Shown one piece after another: positions 33,715 through 41,969 of a stretch of DNA of 42,318 nt; positions within the stretch are counted from its first letter, which is position 1, and each line of letters begins with the position of its first letter. The translations under genes were made by a program, and so were the position numbers. The notes below the pieces were generated by a model. That model was not told where the DNA came from. It made no database searches and saw nothing but the letters and a program-made list of their open reading frames with translations. Where the stretch lies: positions 1 to 42,318 of the forward strand of contig JAEWKH010000026.1 in assembly GCA_023386155.1 (NCBI GenBank), read 5' to 3'. Origin of the DNA: Pseudomonadota bacterium. Lineage in GTDB: Bacteria; Pseudomonadota; Alphaproteobacteria; Rhizobiales; Beijerinckiaceae.

Positions 33715-36522
33715 ATGTTCGGCCTTCCCCTCACCTTCTCCGTTCCGCTCGTCCTGACGGCGCTCGCGGCCCTGCCCGCGATCTGGCTCCTTTTGCGCAT
33801 CACGCCGCCGCAACCCAGGCGCGTCGACTTCCCGCCCCTGAAGATCATGGCCGACCTGCGGCCCGAGCAGGAAATGCCCGCGCGGACTCCCTGGTGGCTC
33901 CTGCTGCTGCGCCTCCTGCTCGCCGCGTTCCTCATCCTCGCGGCCGCCGGACCGATCTGGAATCCGCTCGCTGAAGACAACAGCCGCTCGCCGCTCCTGA
34001 TGGTGCTCGACAACGGCTTCGCCGCAGCCCACGACTGGCGGGACCGCATGAACCTCGCCGCCGAGCGGATCGAAGCCGCCGGACGCGACGGGCGCACCGT
34101 CGCGCTGGTGGCAACGGCGGACGCTCCCGCGGCAATCGAGCCCGCGAGCCCGGCCGCCGCCCTGGAGCGCCTGCGCTCGTTGAAGCCGCAGCCCCACCTG
34201 CAGGACCGCCAGGCCCATCTCGAGTCCATCAGGCGGTTCATGGAAACCACGCCCGAAGCCAATATTGTCTGGATCAGCGACGGGGTGGCCGGCGTTGACG
34301 GTCAGGGTTTCATCGACGGTTTGGCGCAAATGGCGAATGGGCAGCGGATCACCGTTCTGAAAGCCGATCGCGCTCCAGCCCTCGCCGTTGCCGGCGTGGA
34401 GAATGCCGGCGGCAAACTCGACGTCAGGCTCGTTCGGCCCGAGCCGAACGGACGCGATGCCGGAACGGTCCGTGCGCTCGACCTGAAGAGCCTGCCGCTG
34501 GCCGACATGCGCTTCGCCTTCGATCAGAATGCCACCGATACGAATGTGGCGTTCGACCTGCCGACCGAGATCCGCAACGCCATCGCGCGCATCGAGATCC
34601 TGGGGGAAGGCTCCGCCGGCGCCGTGCATCTTCTCGACGAGCGGGGCAAGCGCCGCCGTGTCGGCCTCGTCTTCGGCGGCACCTCCGATCAGGCCCAGCC
34701 GCTTCTCTCGCCCCTCTACTATATCGAGCGCGCGCTGGCGCCCTATTCGGAGATCCGCACCGGCCGCGGCGGCGTCGCCGACGCCGTGAACCAGCTCATC
34801 GACGAGCAGGTTTCCGTTCTGGTGCTGGCCGATGTGGGCGGCCTCGACCGGGAGACCCTCGGCCGGGTGACGGCTTTCGTCGAGAACGGCGGGATGCTGC
34901 TGCGCTTCGCCGGCTCCAGGCTTGCCGCCGGCAACGACGAGCTCGTTCCAGTGCGCCTGCGCCGGGGCGGACGCAGCCTCGGCGGCACCCTGTCCTGGGA
35001 CACGCCGAAGACCTTCGCGCCGTTCACCCGCGAAAGCCCCTATTTCGGCCTTCCCGTTCCGGAGGAGATCGGGATCCGCCGGCAGATCCTCGCCGAGCCG
35101 GACGGCGATCTGCCGGCCAGAACCTGGGCATCGCTGGCCGACGGCACGCCCATCGTCACGGCCGACCGGCGCGGCGACGGCATGATCGTGCTCTTCCACG
35201 TCACGGCCGACACCACCTGGTCGAACCTGCCCCTGTCGGGCCTCTTCGTGGACATGCTGCGCCGGACCACGGCCCTCGCCGGTGCGCCGGGCGATGTGAA
35301 CGCGGAGGCGCGTAATGCGGAGAACGAGACGGTGGCTCCCCGACTGACTCTCGACGGCTACGGCATTTTCATCTCGCCCCCGGCGAATGCCCGCGCGGTG
35401 GCACGCAACTATGCCGAGCGTGCGAACGGGGAGCACCCGCCGGGCTTCTACGGCCCGGTGGATTCGAGCCTTGCCGTGAATGCGCTTCTGCCGGGCGACC
35501 GGCTCGCGCCGCTCGATTACGCGCCGCTCAATGCGCGGATCGCGCCACTTGCCGGGGCGCAGACCATCGACCTGCGCATGCCCCTCTTCATGCTCGCTCT
35601 CGTGCTCCTGCTGATCGACACTCTCGCGTCGCTGTGGCTCGGCGGCCACCTGTCGAACCTTACCGGCCGCCTGCGCCGGGCGGGCGCCGCGGCCGCCATC
35701 CTGCTCGGCGCATCCTCCCTGTTCCTCGTCCCCGTTTCCGACGCGAGGGCGCAGGACGGGCGGCTGCCCATGATGATGGAGAGCAGCAACCCCGCTCTCG
35801 TGACGCGGCTCGCCTACGTGGTCACCGGCGATTCACAGGTCGACGAGACCAGCAGGGCGGGCCTCGCCGGGTTGACCCAGGTGCTGAGCCAGCGGACCGC
35901 CCTCTCGCCCGGCGAGCCCATCGGCATCGATCTCTCCCGCGACGAGGTGGCGTTCTATCCGCTGATCTACTGGCCCATCGTGGCGTCGCGGCCGATGCCG
36001 TCCGAGGCGGCGATCCGGCGCCTCGACGCCTTCATGAAGGGTGGCGGGACGGTGATCTTCGACACCCGCGACGCCTTCGGCAACCGGCCCGACGGAGCGC
36101 CTACCGCGGAGGGGCAATACCTGCGCCGGATGCTGGCGAGCCTCGACATCCCCGAGCTGGAGCCCGTGCCGGCCGATCACGTGCTCACCAAGACCTTCTA
36201 CATCCTCGACAGCTTCCCCGGGCGCTACGCCACCGGCCAGACCTGGGTCGAGGCCCTGCCGCCCGTCCCCGAGGGCGAGGCGAGCCGTCCCGCCCGCTCG
36301 GGCGACGGCGTCTCGCCGATCATCATCACGTCGAACGACCTTGCCGCCGCCTGGGCGGTCGGGCAACGGGGCGAGTGGCTCTATCCGGTCGTGGGCAGCG
36401 ACCAACGCCAGCGGGAATTCTCCTATCGCAGCGGCGTCAACATCGTCATGTATGCGCTGACCGGCAACTACAAGGCCGATCAGGTTCACGTGCCGGCCCT
36501 GCTCGAACGCCTCGGGCAGTAA
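33715..36522 (+). CDS. BatA/DUF4159-type membrane protein
   Basis: 935 residues. N-terminal BatA-like part with two membrane segments (residues ~10-26 and ~62-80) and a VWA-like region (LLMVLDNGFAAAHDW near residue 97, a degenerate MIDAS). A long periplasmic or cytoplasmic mixed region follows, then two further hydrophobic segments (~621-640, ~655-672). The DUF4159 domain (~690-930) contains VAFYPLIYWPIVASRPMPSEAAI and GGTVIFDTRDAFG. DUF4159 resembles a glutamine amidotransferase-like fold. Its role with MoxR is unknown; Bat-type operons are linked to envelope or aerotolerance traits. Confidence 0.85.
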   Translation: MFGLPLTFSVPLVLTALAALPAIWLLLRITPPQPRRVDFPPLKIMADLRPEQEMPARTPWWLLLLRLLLAAFLILAAAGPIWNPLAEDNSRSPLLMVLDNGFAAAHDWRDRMNLAAERIEAAGRDGRTVALVATADAPAAIEPASPAAALERLRSLKPQPHLQDRQAHLESIRRFMETTPEANIVWISDGVAGVDGQGFIDGLAQMANGQRITVLKADRAPALAVAGVENAGGKLDVRLVRPEPNGRDAGTVRALDLKSLPLADMRFAFDQNATDTNVAFDLPTEIRNAIARIEILGEGSAGAVHLLDERGKRRRVGLVFGGTSDQAQPLLSPLYYIERALAPYSEIRTGRGGVADAVNQLIDEQVSVLVLADVGGLDRETLGRVTAFVENGGMLLRFAGSRLAAGNDELVPVRLRRGGRSLGGTLSWDTPKTFAPFTRESPYFGLPVPEEIGIRRQILAEPDGDLPARTWASLADGTPIVTADRRGDGMIVLFHVTADTTWSNLPLSGLFVDMLRRTTALAGAPGDVNAEARNAENETVAPRLTLDGYGIFISPPANARAVARNYAERANGEHPPGFYGPVDSSLAVNALLPGDRLAPLDYAPLNARIAPLAGAQTIDLRMPLFMLALVLLLIDTLASLWLGGHLSNLTGRLRRAGAAAAILLGASSLFLVPVSDARAQDGRLPMMMESSNPALVTRLAYVVTGDSQVDETSRAGLAGLTQVLSQRTALSPGEPIGIDLSRDEVAFYPLIYWPIVASRPMPSEAAIRRLDAFMKGGGTVIFDTRDAFGNRPDGAPTAEGQYLRRMLASLDIPELEPVPADHVLTKTFYILDSFPGRYATGQTWVEALPPVPEGEASRPARSGDGVSPIIITSNDLAAAWAVGQRGEWLYPVVGSDQRQREFSYRSGVNIVMYALTGNYKADQVHVPALLERLGQ

Positions 36523-36534
36523 GGGGGAGGTCTC

Positions 36535-38607
36535 GTGCTTTCGGTCAGCTTCTCCCCGCTCATCCCGACCTACGCCCTCTGGGCCCTCGGCGCGGCCGTC
36601 GCCCTGCTGGCGATCCTTGCGCTGCTCTCCCGCGGCCCCGTCGCGATCCTGCGGGCCATCGCCCTCGGGCTCGTTCTCCTGGCTCTCGCCAATCCGGCGC
36701 TCGTGCAGGAGGACCGGGAGAAGGTGAAGGACATCGTGGCGGTGGTCATCGACCGCTCGACCTCGCAGACCCTCGGCGACCGCTCTCCCATGACCGATCA
36801 GGTGCGGGCCGAGCTGGAACGCCGCTTCGGTTCGCTCGCCGACGTGGATCCCCGCTTCATCGAGGCGGATGACGGCAGCGGCGATGACGGCACGCGCCTG
36901 TTCGCCGCCCTCTCCAACGGATTGGCCGACGTGCCGCCGAACCGGCTCGCCGGCGTCATCTTCGTCACCGACGGCGTGGTGCACGACATTCCCTCCTCCG
37001 TCGAAGGCCTCGGCTTCCGGGCGCCGCTTCACGCGCTCATCACCGGCCGCCCCGACGAGCGCGACCGGCAGATCAAGCTGCTCGAGGCGCCCCGTTTCGG
37101 CATCGTCGGCAAGGACCAGACCATCCGGGCGCAGATCATGGAGCGCGGCGGCACGGGCTCGGCCCTCGTGACCGTGCGCCGGGACGGGCAGGTTCTCACC
37201 CGCCAGCAGGTGCGGGCCGACACGCCCTTCTCGCTCGACGTGCGCATCGAGCATGGCGGCACCAACGTGGTCGAGCTCGAGGTCGAAGGTCTGCCCAACG
37301 AGCTGACCCAGGCCAACAACCGGGCCGTCGTCCCCATCGAGGGCATCCGCGAGAAGCTGCGCGTGCTCCTCGTTTCCGGCGAGCCGCACGCGGGCGAGCG
37401 GACCTGGCGCAATCTCCTGAAGTCCGACGCCAATGTGGACCTCGTCCATTTCACGATTCTTCGCCCGCCGGAGAAGCAGGACGGCACGCCGATCAACGAA
37501 CTCTCGCTGATCGCCTTCCCGACCCGTGAGCTGTTCCAGCAGAAGATCAAGGAATTCGACCTGATCATCTTCGACCGCTACGCGAACCAGAGCATCCTGC
37601 CCTCCAGCTATTTCGAGAACATCGTGCGCTACGTGCGCGAGGGCGGCGCGATCCTGGTGGCGGCGGGCCCCGAATTCGCGAGCTACGGCAGCCTCGCGCA
37701 GACGCGGCTCGCCCCGATCATTCCCGGCCAGCCCAACGGCAGCATCGTCGAGCAGCCCTACAAGGCCCAGATCACCGATACCGGCGACCGGCATCCCGTC
37801 ACCCGCGACCTGCCGGGCTCGGAGCAATCGCCGCCGGCCTGGGGCGAGTGGCTGCGCATCATCGGGTCGCAGGTTCAGTCGGGCGACACTCTAATGTCGG
37901 GGGCGAACGACCTGCCGCTCCTCGTCCTGCGCCGGGAGGACAAGGGCCGCGTGGCGCTGCTTCTCTCCGATCATGCCTGGCTCTGGGCCCGCGGCTACCA
38001 GGACGGCGGGCCGCATCTCGACCTCCTGCGCCGCCTCGCCCATTGGCTCATGAAGGAGCCGGCTCTGGAAGAGGAGGCGCTGCGTGCGAGCGCGCAGGGC
38101 CGCGACATCCGCATCGAGCGGCAGACCATGGCGGAGACGGCCGATCCCGTGACCGTCACCGCGCCGAGCGGCGCGGAGAGCAGCGTTCCGCTCACCGAGA
38201 CGCGCCCCGGCCTCTTCACCGCGCAGGTGGCGAGCCGCGAGCTCGGATTGCACACGGTACGCTCCGGCGATCTCATCACATTCGTCAGCATCGGCCCGGC
38301 GAACCCGCGCGAGCTGATGGACGTGTTCAGTACCACGGAGGGCTTGAGCGCGATTGCCGAGGCGACTGGCGGATCGGTGCGGCGGGTCGCCATGGCGGGC
38401 GATCAGAGCATCACGGTGCCGCGCATTCTCGCGGTGCATTCCGGCACGCGCTTCTCCGGCGGCGACTGGATCGGGATCAAGCCCAGCGACAGCGCCATCG
38501 TCCGCGGCGTGTCCGTCTTCCCGATGGCGCTGGGCTTCGTCGGTCTCGCGCTCCTGATCGGCTCGACGCTGGCCGCCTGGCTGATCGAGGGACGGCGGCG
38601 GGCGTGA
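36535..38607 (+). CDS. VWA-like integral membrane protein of the MoxR operon
   Basis: 690 residues, GTG start with GGGGGAGG ribosome site. Two N-terminal membrane spans (~10-30, ~37-55), then a VWA-type domain with intact MIDAS-like DRSTS near residue 72 and FVTDG near residue 143. A glutamine amidotransferase-like region (YVREGGAILVAAGPEF near residue 364) follows, then a beta-rich domain and one C-terminal span (ALGFVGLALLIGSTLAAWLIE). It is the fourth gene of the MoxR operon, and a palindromic repeat lies just past its stop. Confidence 0.85.
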   Translation: MLSVSFSPLIPTYALWALGAAVALLAILALLSRGPVAILRAIALGLVLLALANPALVQEDREKVKDIVAVVIDRSTSQTLGDRSPMTDQVRAELERRFGSLADVDPRFIEADDGSGDDGTRLFAALSNGLADVPPNRLAGVIFVTDGVVHDIPSSVEGLGFRAPLHALITGRPDERDRQIKLLEAPRFGIVGKDQTIRAQIMERGGTGSALVTVRRDGQVLTRQQVRADTPFSLDVRIEHGGTNVVELEVEGLPNELTQANNRAVVPIEGIREKLRVLLVSGEPHAGERTWRNLLKSDANVDLVHFTILRPPEKQDGTPINELSLIAFPTRELFQQKIKEFDLIIFDRYANQSILPSSYFENIVRYVREGGAILVAAGPEFASYGSLAQTRLAPIIPGQPNGSIVEQPYKAQITDTGDRHPVTRDLPGSEQSPPAWGEWLRIIGSQVQSGDTLMSGANDLPLLVLRREDKGRVALLLSDHAWLWARGYQDGGPHLDLLRRLAHWLMKEPALEEEALRASAQGRDIRIERQTMAETADPVTVTAPSGAESSVPLTETRPGLFTAQVASRELGLHTVRSGDLITFVSIGPANPRELMDVFSTTEGLSAIAEATGGSVRRVAMAGDQSITVPRILAVHSGTRFSGGDWIGIKPSDSAIVRGVSVFPMALGFVGLALLIGSTLAAWLIEGRRRA

Positions 38608-38628
38608 GACAGGACGAAGCCCACAGCT

Positions 38629-38788
38629 TCCCTCCCCCTTGCGGGGAGGGACTGAGGGTGGGGGTCGTAAAGTCAGAACGCTGCGTCAGATTTAGAGAGC
38701 GATCGGTCGCTACAGCGCTTAACGGGATGAACCTCGAACCCAGTCAAACCACCCCCACCCCTACCCCTCCCCGCAAGGGGGAGGGAAC
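38629..38788. repeat. Inverted-repeat element of the CCCTCCCCCTTG family, copy 2 with terminal inverted repeats
   Basis: A roughly 36-bp left end (CCCTCCCCCTTGCGGGGAGG then GACTGAGGGTGGGGGT) is matched in reverse complement by a ~35-bp right end around 38752-38787. Between them are about 85 bp of different composition (38665-38750). The left end itself forms hairpin TCCCTCCCC/GGGGAGGGA. This is the shape of a small non-autonomous inverted-repeat element; no open reading frame is inside. Confidence 0.8.
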
Positions 38789-38812
38789 AAGCGGTCGAAC
38801 CAACCGCCCTGT

Positions 38813-39325
38813 CTAATCAGCTGAATCAGGAAGCGCGTTCACCAGCCCCTTCGCGCCGGCCATCGCGCCCTCGACCAGCTCCAGGGCGAGAAAGCGAGCT
38901 GGGTTCACCGGGCCCGGAAGCTGCAATTGCTGCGGCGGGATGCGCTTGAAGCCGAAGCGGCTGTAATAGGGCTCGTCGCCCACGAGCAGCACCAGGGTAT
39001 GGCCCCTGGCCCTGGCGGCATCGAGCGAGCGGCGCATCAGGGCCGCGCCGATGCCGCGGCTCTCGAAGGCCGGCTCGACGGTGAGCGGCCCCAGCATCAG
39101 GGCGGGCACGTCGCCGGCCTTCACCGGCGTCATGCGCACCGAGCCGACCAGCAGCGTCCCGACGAGGGCCGTGAAGGACAGGTCGAGCAGATGGGTCGCC
39201 CCTTCCCTCAGGCGCGAGGCGGTGCGGGCAAAGCGCCCCGGGCCGAAGGCGCGCTCGTGCAGGCGCTCGATGGCCTCGGAATCGATGGGTTGTTCGGTGC
39301 GGATCTGGAGCGAGAGCTCGGTCAT
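38813..39325 (-). CDS. GNAT-family N-acetyltransferase
   Basis: 170 residues. GNAT fold with acetyl-CoA pyrophosphate loop FESRGIGAALMRRSLDAAR near residue 88 (R/Q-x-x-G-x-G/A type) and YYSRFGFKRIP near residue 124, as in the YhbS-like subgroup. Substrate unknown. Its closest labelled relatives are probably uncharacterised acetyltransferases of small molecules. Confidence 0.88.
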   Translation of the reverse strand: MTELSLQIRTEQPIDSEAIERLHERAFGPGRFARTASRLREGATHLLDLSFTALVGTLLVGSVRMTPVKAGDVPALMLGPLTVEPAFESRGIGAALMRRSLDAARARGHTLVLLVGDEPYYSRFGFKRIPPQQLQLPGPVNPARFLALELVEGAMAGAKGLVNALPDSAD

Positions 39326-39443
39326 GGACGGACTCGTGCGATAGACGGAGGAGCGAAATGAGGCTGACGGGATCTCAGCCGTGTCGTCGTCGCAGTATCC
39401 GGGTGATGCTCATTGGCTCGGCGTTTCCTCAGGTGTTCAGGCC

Positions 39444-39562
39444 ATAGCGTATCGTGCGAAAAAGTGGATCCGGTTTTTCGCACTCAACGATACGCTCTTC
39501 AAAGAGTGGAGCATCGGATCCGATCCCAAAAGTGGATTCCACTTTTGGGTCCGATGCTCTAG
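39444..39562. repeat. Dispersed palindromic repeat, copy D (most complete)
   Basis: Hairpin 1 arms AGCGTATCGT (39446-39455) and ACGATACGCT (39487-39496). Hairpin 2 outer arms GAGCATCGGA (39509-39518) and TCCGATGCTC (39550-39559), inner arms CCCAAAAGTGG and CCACTTTTGGG. All pairings are perfect, so this copy is the best reference for the family. Confidence 0.92.
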
Positions 39563-39592
39563 CAGCGTCGGGAACGCCGCGCAAACCCCCTC

Positions 39593-40072
39593 TCACCAAT
39601 TCGCCGAGAGCGGCTGGCCCTCGAGGATTTCGGCCAGACGGTTGCGGGTGGCGGCGGTCGTGCCTTCCGGCAACCGGTCCAGGGGAAAGAAACCCGCCTC
39701 GGCGATCTCCCGGTCCGGCTGCTTGGCCTCCAGCACGGTGAAGCGCCGGATGACATAGACCAGCACGTGATCGCGCCGGGAGATCCTGCGGTTGAAGAAG
39801 ACGCCGAACAGGACGGGCGTCTCGTCCATGGCGATGCACGCCTCTTCCCGCAGCTCGCGGCCGAGGGCGTCGAGGGCCGTCTCGCCGGTCTCGACGCCGC
39901 CCCCGGGCAGGTGCCAGCCGGAAACATAGGTGTGCCGGATGAGGAAGACCCGATTCCGGTCGTCGAGAACCACGCCGCGCACGCCGAGGGTCATCCCCCG
40001 GGAAAAGCGCCAGTAAGTATGGAGAACCCGGGAAACGAGGCGCGACGACCGGCGTGGCGGAGAGTCAGACAT
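39593..40072 (-). CDS. NUDIX hydrolase
   Basis: 159 residues. NUDIX box PGGGVETGETALDALGRELREEACI near residue 57, in the short MutT-like arrangement. Residues before it (LIRHTYVSGWHLPGGG) are typical. The target nucleotide is not evident. It is divergent from the 39-codon ORF and decayed mbfA region to its right. Confidence 0.88.
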   Translation of the reverse strand: MSDSPPRRSSRLVSRVLHTYWRFSRGMTLGVRGVVLDDRNRVFLIRHTYVSGWHLPGGGVETGETALDALGRELREEACIAMDETPVLFGVFFNRRISRRDHVLVYVIRRFTVLEAKQPDREIAEAGFFPLDRLPEGTTAATRNRLAEILEGQPLSANW

Positions 40073-40164
40073 CGGACCACCAGATCAGAACAAGATTACT
40101 GGACGATGAACGCAGCCATTCCTCTACTGCATAGCTGTTCTGGTATTTTGTCGCGTGACCTGCA

Positions 40165-40180
40165 TTAGACAAAGGTCTAA
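40165..40180. promoter_or_regulatory. Irr-box (ICE)-like palindrome
   Basis: Perfect palindrome TTAGAC-AAAG-GTCTAA. The iron-response ICE motif bound by Irr is approximately TTAGAA-N4-TTCTAA, so the half-sites and four-base spacing match except for one base in each arm. It stands 25 bases before the 39-codon ORF and upstream of the mbfA remnant; mbfA is an Irr target in rhizobia. Confidence 0.5.
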
Positions 40181-40205
40181 GACAGCGTCAACCAAAGGTG
40201 TTCCA

Positions 40206-40325
40206 ATGTTTCTCTCCCTGATCCTGTCCCGTCTCAACCGTTCCGCCCGCTTCTCGTGGACCCCGGCCCTCAACCTCGAGGACCGCTCGATCTACTCGAC
40301 CCTGATCCCGGGCGCCCAGTACTGA
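40206..40325 (+). CDS. 39-residue ORF, unknown
   Basis: ATG 40206 follows AAAGGTGTTCCA (an AAAGGTG ribosome site). The product starts MFLSLILSRLNRSARFSWTP and ends LIPGAQY; it has a short hydrophobic start and a basic middle. Codon third positions are G/C-rich, as for neighbouring genes. No family known. It follows an Irr-like palindrome and precedes the mbfA remnant, so an iron link is possible but inferred. Confidence 0.5.
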   Translation: MFLSLILSRLNRSARFSWTPALNLEDRSIYSTLIPGAQY

Positions 40326-40404
40326 GCTTCCATCCTGCCCCTCCCACGGGGGGCGTCGCGGATGCCCGGCATCGTGTTGAGGATATCTCTAAACACGAGC
40401 GGGT

Positions 40405-40716
40405 CTGAAGTCTCTGTCCGACCTATCCGAGCGCGAGGTCATCGCGCTCGCCATCGCCTCCATACCGTTTCCCCGCCTCGGCCGAGATCTTCGACAAGGC
40501 CGCGCGGCAGACCCTCGACGCATCCGTACGCGAAGGGCTCACCAGGCTTGCGGAAGTCGAACGCGGCCACGAACTCCATGCCGCCCACCTGACCGAGGCG
40601 CTCCCCCGACGGCGGAGAGATCACCGGCCGGGGCTCGCCCTGGCTGCGCGACTTGACGGGTCGTCCTCGGAGGCGTTCCGGTGCTCCTCGCCGGTATCTT
40701 CATCGGCAGCGCTTGA
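40405..40716 (+). pseudogene. Decayed mbfA-like gene (ferritin-like plus VIT domain)
   Basis: Conserved fragments of MbfA-type proteins (ferritin-like domain fused to a VIT iron-export domain, ~325 residues) appear in the correct order within ~312 bp but in different frames. They are LKSLSDLSEREVIALAIAS (starting with CTG instead of ATG), PASAEIFDKAA, RQTLDASVREGLTRLAEVE and GHELHAAHLTEAL, then DGGEITGRGSPWLR, and finally LGGVPVLLAGIFIGSA followed by a stop. The ferritin-site EEED-type residues and most membrane spans are deleted. Frameshifts separate the blocks, so no functional product is expected. Family recall is from memory; a search would settle it. Confidence 0.75.
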
Positions 40717-40770
40717 CGTGAGTGGCCGCGCGCGCGAACTCTCGCTTCCACGCGCACCAACCTGGCCCTC

Positions 40771-41676
40771 ATGTTCCGCATCGCCCATCTGACCGATCCC
40801 CATGTGGGCCCCCTTCCCCGGCCGCGCCTCAAGCAGCTTTTGAGCAAGCGCCTGACCGGCTGGTACAACTGGCATCGCAGCCGGCAGGACCTTCACGACA
40901 TGGAGCTCCTGGCGGAGCTCGTCGCCGACATCCACGCGCAGAACCCGGACCACATCACCTGCACGGGCGATACCTGCAATATCGGCCTGCCCGACGAGTG
41001 GAAGACGTCCCGGGTCTTTCTCGAAAGCCTGGGCGACCCGTCCCGCGTCACCTTCGTGCCGGGCAATCACGACGCCTATGTGCGCGGCTCGCTCGACGGC
41101 CTGCTGCGGGAGGTCTCGCCCTGGACGCGGGGGGACGACGGTCGCGAGGGCGCCTTCCCCTATCTGCGCCGCTATGGCCCCATCGCTATCGTCGGCCTGT
41201 CCTCCGCCATCCCCACCCTTCCCTTCGTGGCGAGCGGCCGGGTCGGGTCGAAGCAGATGAAGGCCGTCGAGGAAATCCTCGGCGAGCTGGGGCGGGATCC
41301 GGGCTGCTTCCGGATCGTCCTGATCCACCACCCGCCCCATGTCGGCGGCGCGGAGCCGGGCCGCAACCTTACCGACGCCCCCCGCTTCGAGAAGATGCTC
41401 TGCCGGGTCGGCGCGGAGCTCGTGCTGCACGGGCACAACCATGTGGGATCGCTCGCCCATCTTGACGGGCCGCGCGGTCCGATTCCGGTCATCGGCGCCC
41501 CGTCCGCCTCGGCTCGCAGCGGGACGCTGACCCACAAGGCCGGCTATCACCTCTTCACCATCGGGCAGGACGAAACCGGGTTCCTCCTCACGGCCGAGCT
41601 GAGGGGCCTGAAGCCCGACGGTACAGTCGGAGGAATGGGGATGCTCTCCCTCGCCCGCATTCGGCAGCCGGGCTAG
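40771..41676 (+). CDS. Metallophosphoesterase
   Basis: 301 residues of the calcineurin-like phosphoesterase family. Metal-binding motifs in order: LTDPHVG near residue 7 (D-x-H), CTGDTCN near residue 70 (GD, with T-C-N in place of the usual L-T/V-N), PGNHDAY near residue 100 and LHGHNHVG near residue 225 (GHxH). HHPPH near residue 190 supplies another ligand. Cyclic nucleotide phosphodiesterase activity is possible for this subgroup but not shown. It starts 54 bases after the mbfA remnant. Confidence 0.92.
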   Translation: MFRIAHLTDPHVGPLPRPRLKQLLSKRLTGWYNWHRSRQDLHDMELLAELVADIHAQNPDHITCTGDTCNIGLPDEWKTSRVFLESLGDPSRVTFVPGNHDAYVRGSLDGLLREVSPWTRGDDGREGAFPYLRRYGPIAIVGLSSAIPTLPFVASGRVGSKQMKAVEEILGELGRDPGCFRIVLIHHPPHVGGAEPGRNLTDAPRFEKMLCRVGAELVLHGHNHVGSLAHLDGPRGPIPVIGAPSASARSGTLTHKAGYHLFTIGQDETGFLLTAELRGLKPDGTVGGMGMLSLARIRQPG

Positions 41677-41858
41677 AAGTCTTAAGGCACCAGGAAGCCA
41701 TACGTATCAAGCATAATATACGATCTTGAGGCCAAGCTTCGAAGAAGAAGCACGCATTTTCGCTATCATAAGTTAATCCTCTACTGCCCATCAGCGCTAC
41801 AGCCACCAAGGCTTGGCAGCCGCAGCGGGAGTTCTGCTCCATTCGACCTCACTTTTCT
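41677..41858. other. AT-richer intergenic stretch before the DUF4142 promoter
   Basis: The stretch 41680-41780 (AAGCATAATATACGATC, TCGCTATCATAAG) is visibly less GC-rich than its surroundings. It contains no open frame I support and no RNA gene I recognise. It may hold the metallophosphoesterase 3' region and upstream promoter sequence. Confidence 0.4.
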
Positions 41859-41883
41859 GGAACCGCTCAGATCGAATCCCGTT
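41859..41883 (+). promoter_or_regulatory. Candidate sigma-EcfG general-stress promoter
   Basis: GGAAC (41859-41863), a 16-base spacer, then CGTT (41880-41883) matches the EcfG consensus GGAAC-N16/17-CGTT used in the PhyR-controlled general stress response. It lies 87 bases before the DUF4142 ATG. Confidence 0.7.
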
Positions 41884-41969
41884 GAAGGGGTGCAGCAGCC
41901 ACCCATGAACCTTGCAAGCCCGTGGGCTTCGCGCGGTGTTCTGCGATCCCGGAAACAGGAGTTCGTCCC

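Noticed and set aside
35833..37827. Long minus-strand ORF opposite the MoxR operon
   Set aside because: Shadow of the DUF4159 and VWA genes; low-complexity composition.
39358..39447. 29-codon plus-strand ORF with a GGAGGAGCGAA ribosome site
   Set aside because: Polar, arginine-rich product with no recognisable feature, ending at the edge of a repeat; ribosome-site-like purine runs are common by chance.
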